Origin: Seminavis robusta
Lineage: Eukaryota > Bacillariophyta > Bacillariophyceae > Naviculales > Naviculaceae
DNA length: 46,467 nucleotides
Assembly: GCA_903772945.1 (NCBI GenBank)
Contig: CAICTM010000821.1
Coordinates: 1 to 46,467 of the forward strand
Direction: 5' to 3'
Positions 1-10,225 of this stretch are shown here, piece by piece. The stretch's first letter is position 1. Every line of letters starts with the position of its first letter. A program made the position numbers and the translations under genes. The notes under the pieces are model-generated. The model was not told the origin of the DNA, searched no databases, and saw nothing but the letters and a program-made list of their open reading frames with translations.

Positions 1-2720
1 AAAAAAAAGATTCTAACGAGCACGTACCCGAGATCGAACGTGAATCCGGGTAGTTAAGGAAAGGACACGAGCTGTCCGGATAGCCTACCGTTTACCGCAG
101 GCCAAAAATATTAACCGTCAACTTGGTGTTACAAGTCGTCAAACAGTTGAGTACTTCCCAAGTAAGGCGGGGTCAGCGAGACAATGAGCCCCCGTATGAT
201 AATGATGGAGAGAGTCCCTGGACTATAAAAAGCACCTGAGCCTGCAGTTCGGAGACTAACTGCCGTGCAGAAGAAGACTCGCCCCGTAACAGCATGGTAG
301 GACGCACAAAGGCGGCCATCTGTATGGGACGAGCGGAAATAAGCAAGGAGGTTACAAATTTATGAGCCTCGCTCGGCAAGAAAATTACTCGGCATTCATG
401 GGACAAGATCCCAATGCCCGACACAGTGATAGCTAGAGTCAATCTATTAGGAAAGATCAGCCTAAACTACTCGTTTTTACTATCGAAAAAATAGACCCAT
501 TGGTGATGTCGAGATCACAGGAGTGGAGGGGAAGAAAGCAATGACGCACCCCCACTACCAATGATCCAAACCGATGAGGACCTGGACGCGGATGCTGAAA
601 CCATTGACGAAATGAAGATGATCCCGACGATCCCCAGGACAACGTCAACGACGACGAAACGATAGTCAACGAACCGAATGAAATCGGCGTTGAACCGAAA
701 ACCGAAACGGAACCGGTTACACAACCTATCGTCGAAACGGTAGAGGAACCGGAACCTACTACGAACCAACAGCCCCTGGAACAGATCCCAGGAGTGGGTG
801 TTGAAACCCAAGCGGCACTGAGCAGACGCCAGGAGTGGCAGGTCTAGTAGAGTGAGGACACAAGCAAAGGAATTGTATATTCCCAGCTTTGATGGAAAGA
901 AGTATGAGACGCAAACGTCCATACAACTGAACGTGTTTTGCACCCAGATGCACAACATGTTCTACACACAGGTAGAAGAAGAACCTGATGTGGTAGCAGC
1001 ATCATGACACAGTTGTCATTGAAGGCTGGACTCAAGGAGTGGAAGGACAAAGCGCACGATGCAGCCTTTGCCGAGATGAAACAGTTCATCTCAGGGATAC
1101 CTTCCGTCCGAAGAAAATGGAAGAACTCAGCGATATGGAACGCAAGAGTATCTAGAGTCACACCTGTTCCTAAAGTTGAAAAGGAACGGGAAAATCAAAG
1201 GCCGAGCGTTGCAGGAGGCAACAAACAGCGTGACTTCATCTCCAAGGAAGACGCAAGCTCGCCAACAGTGTCGACAAAAGCAGTGCTACTCTTCCTGCAT
1301 AATCGACGCTGAAGAGGAAAGGGATGTGGCAGTATTGACATCCCGAACGCCTTCATCCAGACAACGAGTCGAGGATGAAAAAGATATGGTAATCATTAGA
1401 GTAAGAGGAGTACTAGTAGACATGCTGTGTGAAATAGCCCCAGATTCTACAAACCGTTCGTGACAACGGATAAGAAGGCAACAAGCAGTTGCTACTGCAA
1501 TGCTTGAATGCCATCTACGGCACCATGGTAGCTAGCCTACTATACTACGTAAGTTCCGGAAACGATGTCCGGAACGGATTTAAATTAATCCTTACGACCC
1601 ATGTGTAGCAACAGAATGGTGCACGGCAAGCAACAAACAGTCTGCTGGCATGTAGACGACTGTAAGCTTAGCCACAAGGACCCGAAGGTTAACGACAGCT
1701 GATCCAAGTGCTTCGTGATGAATACGAAAGCATATTCGAGGACGGCACTGGAGAGATGACGGTGAGCCGAGGAAAGGTCCACACGTATCTTGGCATGACC
1801 ATAGACTTCACGACGAAGGGTCAATGCAACGTATCAATGTACAAGTACGTTGTGAAATCCTGGAACCTTCGAGAAGGCATCGCAGAGGAAGGGGGCCGAA
1901 AACTAGAAGTAGTGCAGCCCCGAAAGACCTATTCACATTAGACGAATCCTGCAAGAAGCTCCCACGAGCAAGGCAGACACCTTTCACAGCCTGGTGGTAA
2001 GGTGTTATTCGCTACGAAGAGAGCCGACCAGACACAGGTACGCGATATCGTTCCTTACGACTAGAGTCAAGGAACCAAATAGGCACGATTGGGATAAATA
2101 GTCCACCTCATGCAGTACATTAGATGTACTAGAAAACTACCATTAGTTCTCAAAGCCGACGGAAGTGGCATATTGAAATGGTATGTTGATGGTTCTTTCG
2201 CAGTCCATCCAAACATGAGGGGTCATACCGGAGGTGGTTTGACATGGGCACCGGTTACCCATTATCGATGACTTCGACGAAACAGAAGTTAACACGAGAA
2301 GCTCAACTGAGAGTGAACTCGTAGCAGTTGATGACCTTGATGCCATCGATCCTTTGACGAGGCAGTTCCTTCGGAGCAAGGCTATGTAGTTAAAGAAACT
2401 ATAGTCTATCAGGACAACAAGAGTGCCATCCTTCTAGAGAAGAACGGCAAAGCTTCTAGTAGTAAACGAACGAAGCACATCAACATTAGGTACTTCTTGT
2501 GAGCGACAGAGTCGCAAAGAAGAGATCAGTGTGGACTGGTGTCCAACTGATGATATGGTTGCGGACTTCTGGACGAAGCCGAACCAAGGTCGACTGTTCA
2601 AACAGAACGTGGACAAGTTGATGGGTGTTGTGGAACACTCAGAGCCAGGGCACTCAGAAGAGGGTCACGGTCGGACAAGAAGGTCCGTTCAAAGAAGGAG
2701 CGCTAAGCGGAGTAAGTAAG
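1..2720 (+). pseudogene. Ty1/copia pol remnant (integrase C-terminus, RT, RNase H)
   Basis: Decayed copia polyprotein, readable only by moving between the three plus frames. Around 341-370 the frame reads QGGYKFMSL, a conserved piece of the integrase C-terminal region in diatom copia elements. An acidic linker follows at about 640-800. RT segments lie at 1004-1470. The polymerase box appears as HVDD at 1649-1660 (CWHVDDCKL), followed by the YLGM box near 1783-1812. The RNase H tail VDWCPTDDMVADFWTKP is at 2531-2580. Many stops and indels mean it cannot be translated. The 5' end (gag, protease, integrase core) lies outside the window. No LTR could be paired in the window. HVDD in place of YVDD is usual in some algal copia lineages, so I do not read it as a mutation. 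Confidence 0.85.
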
Positions 2721-2880
2721 TAAGCATGGTCGACGACTAGGACAAGCTCGACGACCACAGGTGTGTTGGGGATTGCGATTAGGGATTCAACCTGTACCTC
2801 TGTACTAGAATTTGATGCCAGTAATAAAAGCTGGTAGCCCACACCCACTTTTTCAGTAGTACCACTCTGCTTTAAGGCTG
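2721..2880. other. Junction between copia remnant and unknown coding block
   Basis: Short non-coding stretch after the copia RNase H tail. A purine-rich run (taagtaagtaag) directly follows the coding remnant and could be a polypurine tract. A 3' LTR would be expected next, but no second copy of this sequence was found in the window, so no LTR is called. Confidence 0.3.
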
Positions 2881-4503
2881 CTATTTCTTTGACTGTGCAT
2901 CACTAGTAACATCACTGGTTGCCACAGTGGTGGCTGTAGCTGGTACAGAGACATTGGTCACTGGTGCCTGATTCTGTCCCCAGGTTCTGACTTTGTCTGC
3001 CAAGTAGTGATGATTGCTCCACTGAAGCAATAGAGGCATCATCTTGATACAGTGTTTGAAAGGAGCGACTGCTGTATGAGTACTGATCCCAAGAGTCATC
3101 CCTTGGAGTTCGTGGTTGTCTTTGAATACAGAGGGTTCCTCATCTTTCAGGGCATAGTCTTGTGGGAAGATGGAGGCATCTGAGAAGATATCTGTGAGTT
3201 TTCCACCACTGTGTCTCTGCACTCTTTGGCAAATGGCATAGTACTGCCTGCAGTGGCTAGGTTTGTGGCGTTCCAGATCCACAGAGGGGCTTGCCATTGG
3301 CAGTGACAATCTTCTCTATGAGCAAAAGACAAATTTCATCTTCAAAGTTTGGATTCAGATCTTGAAGGGGGACTCCTGTGGTGGCATTGATGACATCCAT
3401 ATGTTGGATAACTGCCTTCTTCATAAGGTCATGGTGCTTTCTTTGTCTGCTGATCTTGTTCAATTTTGGGCTCAGTAGATCCAACTGTGGGTGTTGCAGA
3501 GTGGGATCATTGGCAATGGCTTTCATCAGGTTCTCAAAGGCTGGACGGTCGGTGATTCCCACTTGGATGCCAAGGATGTCAATCTTCTCAGTATCGACCT
3601 TGACTTTGGTTGGAACAATGGCAATGGGACAGGTGATGGAAGGCCTCTGTTGACGTAACCAACTGGATACCCGAGGTAACAGGCCATCACGGAAGGTCTT
3701 CTTAGGATTCTTCCCGGCAATGTAGCATACTGTGGCAGTTTGGGATTCCTCTAAGCTGTGTGGGCACAGGAAGAGCTTGTGTTCTTTGAGAAAGGGAACC
3801 ACCCCTTGAATCTTCTTTAGTGCAGGCACACTGTTGTAATCAGGGCTGTGCACATAGAAAGAACAGGCAAATCGACGAATGTAGTCATTTATGGGGCCCC
3901 AGTCCATCACTGAGGCATTGAGCCACTTCACTAGCTGGTCGCGGGTCATATCTCCTAGGGAGTCCAAGTCAATTCCATTGCCCTCAAAGTCTCCTATCCC
4001 TTCATGGTCTTTGAAGGTGATTGTGTATCTGACATCAGAACACAACAGTGTCAACAACTGCATGACCAGAGGTATAGGCATTGCCGTGGTTGCTGGATTC
4101 ATTGCCTCGATGCGAACACCAAAGTAGTGTGTCTTGTGGCTCCTTGCACCATCATTGGCATCCTCGAGGTGTCACCCCTCATAGTATCTCTATTGTCGCC
4201 ATTCTGATTGCCATTGGTGTTGGATTCATCAGTGCTCTCATCTGTATCAAGAGCCATGGGATTGGCAGCACCAAGTGAAGCAGCAGCAGCATCTTGCTTG
4301 GACTCCTGAATGGCCATGGTGGCAATGCCTGGAATTGGTGGAACATCAATTTCAGGAGCTGGTTCCAGTAGACCCAAGGTCTTTGCTTTGTAATGAATCT
4401 CTTGAGGCAATGGACAGTGAGTTCTCTGTAGCTCAAGAAGGGAGTTCCTAACACAGACAGAGGCTGTGTCATTGGCTGGATTGGCGGGAACAAGGAATGC
4501 CAG
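2881..4503 (-). pseudogene. Unknown coding block, C-terminal part
   Basis: Coding-like sequence with natural composition, continuing the same reading frame as the upstream Cys/His-rich part after a single in-frame TAA (4504-4506). The frame runs from 4503 to about 4125. It then shifts to a 281-residue open stretch (4102-3257) containing GVRIEAMNP and FKDHEGIGDF, and shifts again near 3290 to an open stretch ending with a stop at 2881. The order suggests one large protein broken by one stop and at least two frameshifts. I recognise no catalytic motif: no RT, DDE or helicase box is visible. Its 3' end lies about 160 bp from the copia remnant, so a mobile-element origin is possible. Function unknown. 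Confidence 0.5.
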
Positions 4504-5997
4504 TTATGTTTCCAGATAAGTGAGTATCTTGTCTGGATCGGCCTTCCACTTGCAGAGGAAACACAATGGGTCTTGAGGTCTGGAGATCGAAACCTGGTGA
4601 CAGAAGCACCGCTGGGGACTATTGCATGGCTTGATGGGAGCTGTTTGATCTGATTGATCTGATTGATCTGGTGGTTGTGTTGTTTCTTCCTGTTGAGTGG
4701 TGGGCTTGCTGTTGGTATGTTCAATACTGGGCTTGATGGTGGTCGACAGCAATTTGTGGGATGGAAGCTGAATGTCATCGGGAGCAACAATGTCAAAGAG
4801 AGGAGCCAGTTGCTTGACAGGAAGTGAGACTTCGTGATGAGGAAGGGACTTGGCACAGGAGCTGCAGTAGTGACCAGAGAGGAGCTCATCTTGGATGCCA
4901 AGCTGAATATTGGTGGCATCAACACACTGCGTTGCACTGGCTTGCATGGTAGCATGGCACAGAGGGCAGAGTGGACTTCCAATTGGTACTGCTGTTGGTA
5001 CCATGTTACCCAAATCGTCAGTCATTTCCTGTTTGCGTGCTGTTTCTTGAAGATGTTGAATTCCTGTTTTGATTTCGTCTTCTGTTGGAGAACTAGTGGC
5101 AGCATGCACTATAGTTCCAGTCAAAGACAAGAGCATTGTCAGCGGCGAAGCTGAGTGGGTATCCAAAGCCAAAGGGCCCTCGAGGGATATGAACTGTCGA
5201 CAGGATTCGCAGTAGTGTGTTTGATGTGAGCAATCTGTCATCTTGGACCGAGTATGCTTGGAGTCAATGAGTTCCACAGGAGAAGCCGGCTCATTACACT
5301 GGAGACACCACAGAGGCATTGTCTTTGGGATCAGTTCTTGCATGTTTGTGGTTGTCGGAGTAAGCAAGTCGACAGGATCCTCAGCAGTTCCGTTGACAGG
5401 AGTAAACGACGTGGAGGTATTCTTTGTTGTCGAGTCGATGCCATCAGCAAGGACATCTTGTTTCCTGCTGTCGCTTCTGTCAATGTTTAAGCTGTGGATC
5501 GGTGCCATGCTCTCAATATGGACGCTGTTTGGCACAGCAGCAAGTGGCAAAACAATAGGCCGATCGGTCGCGAGTTTAGTGGTGCCCTCGTATGTTGTAG
5601 TGTGATTGACGATCGTCGTGGAGTCAACCGAGTTCGTTGATGATTTGTCATTCAGATATCGTTGGATCGATTGCTTCAGGTGATACTTAGATTTCTTATT
5701 AGATGTAATAGCGGTGGTAGTGTTGTTGTTTCCCTTGCTGGTCTTTTCTGGTTTTCGTGTCATCACCAGAGGCGTTGGCTTTCCACTTGCGATGTCGACG
5801 AATCTCTGCGTTGGAATGTCATCATGGCCATTGTTTCTCGGTTGAATTGGCTCATCATTGTTGGAGTCAGAAGCTTTCCTACTGTCTCGATGGGTCGCAG
5901 TGCTATACGGATGTTCAGTTGTTGCAACACCGTGTTTTCCTGTGGTTTGTGTCGGTCCATAATCCTTTGGTTTGTGAGCGGATTCGATAGTGTGCAT
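4504..5997 (-). pseudogene. Unknown coding block, Cys/His-cluster part
   Basis: A 498-residue open frame; the first ATG is at 5997 and the stop is TAA at 4504-4506. The N-terminal third is polar and low in hydrophobics (T/S/N/K rich), likely disordered. The middle holds repeated metal-binding-like clusters: WCLQCNEP followed by CSHQTHYCESC, then PLCPLCHA followed by HYCSSC, then RCFCHQ followed by PLCFLC. The first two clusters look like two copies of one module (CxxC, a spacer of 20-35 residues, then HYCxSC). This resembles a treble-clef or zinc-ribbon arrangement but matches no family I can name. The frame continues past the stop into the next block, so the TAA is probably a disabling mutation. 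It could also be a genuine ORF end in a multi-ORF element. Confidence 0.5.
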
Positions 5998-6144
5998 CAA
6001 TCCGGTTGCGATCTGAGCGGTGGAAGGATCAGTAGATTTCCATCAGCCTAATGCGTCTGCAGGTACAGTACTGTTTTGTTGGAGTTTCGATTCTTGATGT
6101 AAGTGTGGCCAGGCTGCCTCATCGGAGATATCGATAGTGGTCGA

Positions 6145-6858
6145 TCATCGTTGCGTTTGCTTGTGTTGTTTCTTGCGTCTCTGCTGTTTCCTCGTAACGC
6201 TGGTTGGCTGGACGCCTGGTTCCCAGGATACTGGAGACTGTTGGCTTGACGAGATGACAAGTATCGGGGGCAATGGAAGAGGATCTGGTTGAATAATTTT
6301 TCGATGTTTGTTGGCTCTAACTGAGGGGTGGCGCTTAGTTGCGGTTTCGCTGGTGCTGTGAGAGGAGTTCTTGTTCATCCTAGGTGGTGTCTTCTTTGTG
6401 TCATCGATCTTGGTCTCCGCAATAGAGTCAGAGCCGGTTGTATCGAGGGTATCAAGGGATTCGTTATCACTGTCGTGCTGGAATTGCAGGAGCCACTGAT
6501 CATTGCATTCAACAAGGGCCGAAAATCTATTGGAATGGGTTGGTTGCGTTCTTGGCGATGATAGCTTGGCACCGTGGAGTTTCGCTTGTTGCATCGATGT
6601 TGTTTTCTTGCTTGGTAGGATCTCCGAGAATACATCATTTGGTCCATTCCGGTCAGATCTGGTGGCATAATCGCCGCCAAAAGATGGGTCTTTTCCAAGA
6701 TCTCGCTGGCTGTTGGGGCTTGTTTTCGGCAGTTTTAAGGTCGATTCAGTTGGATCCAATGGTTGGCTACCTCGAGTGGGTGGTCTACAAGAGGTCTTCA
6801 TGGTCGAGACAGTTGTTGCTGGACTTGAACAGCGTCGAAAGGAGCCAGAAGGCGCCAT
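6145..6858 (-). CDS. Unknown coding block, N-terminal part (NRFSAL motif)
   Basis: Open frame of about 237 residues from the ATG at 6858 (the open frame extends to 6975 without a good start). The product is S/T/P/K-rich and largely disordered, with one conserved-looking patch, SNRFSALVECND, and an acidic tail (SDNESLDTLD). NRF-x-x-L patches before an acidic stretch occur in several retroelement ORF1 or gag-like proteins. This makes it the likely N-terminus of the broken protein encoded further along the minus strand, with a frameshift around 6000-6145. Its start lies 116 bp outside the terminal repeat that begins at 6974, transcribed away from it. No enzyme domain is visible. Confidence 0.4.
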   Translation of the reverse strand: MAPSGSFRRCSSPATTVSTMKTSCRPPTRGSQPLDPTESTLKLPKTSPNSQRDLGKDPSFGGDYATRSDRNGPNDVFSEILPSKKTTSMQQAKLHGAKLSSPRTQPTHSNRFSALVECNDQWLLQFQHDSDNESLDTLDTTGSDSIAETKIDDTKKTPPRMNKNSSHSTSETATKRHPSVRANKHRKIIQPDPLPLPPILVISSSQQSPVSWEPGVQPTSVTRKQQRRKKQHKQTQR

Positions 6859-6973
6859 GGTGGACCTTTCCTTTACCTGTGTTATTAAAAACGGCAGATT
6901 TACTATAGGGTAAACAGTACTAATTTGAGAGTCAGTGTGCGTCCTGAAAGGGCGTTTCCAGTTCGCTTGGATC

Positions 6974-7032
6974 AAATAAATGCTTCATTAATAAGCGTGT
7001 GAGAGACTGAGCATAAATTCATCAGTGTCAGG
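6974..7032 (+). repeat. Left terminal inverted repeat
   Basis: Left arm of the 1.67-kb unit. The outer 22 bases are a perfect inverted match to 8623-8644. The inner part matches 8586-8622 with about seven mismatches over 37 positions. Confidence 0.7.
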
Positions 7033-7103
7033 ACAAGTACTATTTGATTGGTTATGCATCACAAGGGACTCTTTCCTACCAGTGTTTCGGCTACCTTTGT
7101 GGC

Positions 7104-8618
7104 ATGGGGCCAATCTGTCACAAATTTGTGGCCTTTCTGTTGTCTAAGCACCCCACCCATCATGGGATGTCCGCCCGTGCACACCGTATGATGAACACAT
7201 CCGTTTTTGCAAAGAACCAAAGCAATGAAGAGATTTTGAAGAACCCACGCCCCGGCAACCTTTACTCAGTGGCATCATACCACCATGCATGCGTGCGCCA
7301 AACCTCCATTCGCAACCTCATTTTCAGAATGATTGTGGAGCTCGACGAAAAGGAACAGGTGACCACAAAGATTGGATATGCCTCCAAAATGGGACATGAT
7401 ATATCCACCCTGTACCGGCACTGGGTCGTTGGCGACTTGGTCACAGACACTGCTTCCTTTACCCTCACCGAGAAAACATTCCAAAAAATGCTGGCACCCA
7501 TCTTGCGGGTCTATGGATACCCTTCCTCCTTCTTGATTCTCTCATCGAAACTGAAGTACTTGGATGACAGCGATGAGACCACCGGCAGAAAAGTGGTGAG
7601 CTGCAAAGGCCAGGAGGCGGCAGCTGCTGGATTGGATGATGTTACAGGAGCCCGCCAGTTTTTGGAACACAGAACACGACATGGACATGCACATTGTGGA
7701 GGTCCCAAAAGATATGTTGTCTGTAATTCAGATTCTTGCCAAGAACCAGATCTATTCAGTCCATCCGACTATCGCACGATACAGTGTTTTCACGGGATCA
7801 ATGCTGCCTTACAGTCCGCTGCAAAGTCGCTCCGTGTTGCAAGAGCATACCAAGAGTTCGGACGGAGGAGTCAGCTCTATGTACTCTCCTTGGGTATAAA
7901 AAGCTCACCAACGATCAAGGCAGAAAAAACATTTTGAACTTCGTAGCTGGTGCCTCCAGACAGCCCTCCACAAGCAGTCGGAAAGGAGTGCTTATCAAGG
8001 ACTACCATGCTTTGATCAAGCAGAACCGCCACAGTACCTTGACACAGACTTGAAGGAGGTCAATGCGAGTCACATTGAGCTTGTCGGTCCCATGTCACCT
8101 CCGTGAGGTGAGAGGCCGGATACATCACCCATGTTGAGGGGAACCGACACCTCCGAGTGATGATCATACTGGTACCAAAAGACACTGACTCTTTTGATCC
8201 CAGTGAGATGCTCGGGGAGTCTGGTCTTTTGCAAAGCAGTATGGCACGTATCCACCCCCACTTCCACTATGATTCCTTCTTCAATTCACAGGATAAGGAC
8301 CTCCACCAGAACATTGAACGATACCTCCGGCTCATCCACCCCCATGATTACACCAAACTGCAAGAAAAGGAAGAAGGGGCTGATGACGAGGAAGAAAAAG
8401 ACAATGAGAATAAGGTAGAGGAGAAGGGAAAGAAGGAGTCCGAGGATTCCAATTTCGATGACACCGACGGGAGCCACGATGGTCTTGATGATAAGAAGAA
8501 GCCCGCCAAGAAAAGGGTTGATGCAGAGGAGACTGACGCAAGCAAAAATGGGCTTGGTGACGAGAAGGAGCCCACAGAGAAAACGTTTGACACTGAGGAA
8601 TTTATGCTCAGCCTCTAA
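7104..8618 (+). pseudogene. Unknown gene inside the TIR element, frameshifted
   Basis: Coding-like sequence from the ATG at 7104. One frame runs to about 7640 (SARAHRMMNTSVFAKNQ, later FQKMLAPILRVYGYPSS). The better-looking continuation is in the next frame to about 7900 (DMDMHIVEVPKDML, QIYSVHPTIARYSVF), then a third frame (GRKNILNFVAGASRQ). A final open frame runs from about 8157 to the stop at 8616-8618 (ARIHPHFHYDSFF, QNIERYLRLIHP). The C-terminal 80 residues are a highly charged E/D/K tail. At least three frame changes imply decay, unless short introns are missed. I see no DDE triad, helicase or nuclease motif. Function unknown; by position it is the element's own gene or captured cargo. 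Confidence 0.45.
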
Positions 8619-8644
8619 CCAACTTATTAATGAAGCATTTATTT
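8586..8644 (-). repeat. Right terminal inverted repeat
   Basis: Right arm of the 1.67-kb unit. It overlaps the last codons and stop of the internal gene. The outer 22 bases (8623-8644) are the exact reverse complement of 6974-6995. Confidence 0.7.
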
Positions 8645-9480
8645 AAGCCTTTTCTACCAAGGCTACACAAAAACTAGTGCAATAGACAAACACGCAGGAG
8701 TAAGATTTGATGAACACAAACCAAAATACTACTATTTTACTATACGTCTGTACAATGGATTGTAAATATTCTACACGATTTCTTCTTTTAATTACGCCAT
8801 ATGAGAGTATGGCATGTGTCCAGAACTATTGAAAAGTACACTATTACTATACGCAACTATTCAATGCATGATTCGAAAGTTTGGCTTATATCTTTCAGGA
8901 CGCTTTATTAATGCCTGTGCAGGATAGCGAAATGTCCTATTCTTACTGGGTAGGAGAAAGATATAGGCTCAAAAACTCGAATCCTGCATAAGCACGCCTT
9001 TGCACCCCTTAGACACATTTACTATACAAAGTACTGTATGAATAAACCAAGATGTGCAGTCACGCTTTTGTACTCTTTTACTATACGTATTCGCTCTATG
9101 CAGGATTCGTGTTCTGTTTGGCGATTACACGGAACATGAAAGAACATTCGATGCATGTTTCAACTGTCACCTGTACTTAACCCTGTGCAGGAAACGATTT
9201 TTACTGGTTAACAGGAGATATAAGGTCGATAGTTCGAATCCTGCATAAAAGTGCTTTTGCACCTGTTGTATGTTTTACTATATATTATGCTGTACGAATC
9301 TACCTACAAGTGCAGTCACGAATTCTCATTGTGCTTAGCTTTTTATAAGCCTGTGCAGGATACGAACTGTCTTCTATGTACTATCCTGCATAGACACGTT
9401 TACTGTACGAAGTACTGTACCAATCTACGAAATCACGATTTGCCCAATGCTGCATAGACCTGTGAAAAGGAATTATGTAC
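8645..9480. repeat. Degenerate tandem array of hairpin/tRNA-like units
   Basis: No gene. At least three related units occur. Each has a TGTGCAGGA arm and a matching TCCTGCATA arm that can form a 9-bp stem (8916-8990, 9184-9247, 9352-9392). The second is followed by a small GTGC-TTTT-GCAC hairpin (9250-9261), and a weaker version follows the first. Between units a second module recurs: TTTACTATAC, then AGTACTGTA(C/T)(G/C)AAT, then TGCAGTCACG. In unit two, AGTTCGAATCC (9231-9241) matches the Pol III B-box/T-loop consensus except for the first base. Arms of only 41-75 nt and poor D/anticodon stems argue against functional tRNAs. A tRNA-derived SINE array or old satellite is most likely. Confidence 0.5.
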
Positions 9481-9835
9481 CGTTCATGCAAACCACTGTG
9501 CGAATCTATAGTAAAATAGTAGGATTGTTCTTTGTCAACACGACATGTGGCATGTGGCTCTATCTCGCTAGCTAGACTAGCATGCAGGTTTCCACCGCTT
9601 TATCTTTTTTTATCTCTAACCTTTTCCTTTCAATAAAATAAATTTATTACAAAATTCCATGCTCGTCAGTGGCTCCCCCTAGGGTCGTTATAGCAAAGAC
9701 TATGGAACTGAGTACCATAACGATGGAGATGCCACTGCGACAGTTTTACACACCAGACTTCCAGAATATCTGTAAGTGCCTCCCTGATGAGACTCCAAAA
9801 CCTAAAATGACAAAAAGAGAGAGAGAGAGTTCGAA
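9481..9835. other. Non-coding spacer
   Basis: No gene recognised. It contains a T-rich stretch near 9600, an AATAAA-rich segment at 9632-9650, and a short GA run at 9817-9829 leading into the GATA microsatellite. Confidence 0.4.
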
Positions 9836-9855
9836 AGATAGATAGATAGATAGAA

Positions 9856-9888
<33 letters not shown>

Positions 9889-9914
9889 AGATAGATAGAT
9901 AGATAGATAGATAG

Positions 9915-9950
<36 letters not shown>

Positions 9951-9975
9951 AGATAGATAGATAGATAAGATAGAT

Positions 9976-10014
<39 letters not shown>

Positions 10015-10015
10015 A

Positions 10016-10046
<31 letters not shown>

Positions 10047-10060
10047 GATAGATAGATAGA

Positions 10061-10097
<37 letters not shown>

Positions 10098-10170
10098 ATA
10101 GATAGATAGATAGATAGATAGAATAGATAGATAGATATAGATAGATAGAATAGATAGAGATAGATAGATA
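9836..10170. repeat. GATA/TAGA tetranucleotide microsatellite
   Basis: About 335 bp of almost uninterrupted GATA repeats with a few one- or two-base slips that shift phase. On the minus strand it yields spurious I/Y/L/S open frames, which are not genes. Confidence 0.97.
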
Positions 10171-10225
10171 AAAAAGAAAAAGAGAATAACATGGTTTTTG
10201 TCTACTTATACTACTATGAACTCTT

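Larger units (their letters stand above)
6974..8644 (+). mobile_element. TIR-bounded element of 1.67 kb carrying one unknown gene
   Basis: The two ends are inverted copies. Positions 6974-6995 and 8623-8644 are perfectly complementary over 22 bases. The match continues inward, to about 59 bp per arm, with mismatches clustered just inside the perfect block; the inner part shares CTGAGCATAAATTC and TCAGTGTCA. A perfect 22-bp inverted match is far beyond chance in a window this size. The single plus-strand gene runs into the right arm, so its last codons are part of the repeat. No target-site duplication is obvious: the left flank is ggatc and the right flank aagcc. Superfamily unassigned. It could be a DNA transposon with a decayed gene, a non-autonomous element with captured sequence, or an old foldback duplication. 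Confidence 0.6.

Noticed and set aside
6974..8644. piggyBac-type assignment based on a TTAA near the right end
   Set aside because: The left end has TCAA rather than TTAA, and the terminal bases do not resemble piggyBac ends.
9184..9247. Possible functional tRNA gene
   Set aside because: B-box and acceptor-like stem are present, but the unit is too short and lacks convincing D and anticodon stems.
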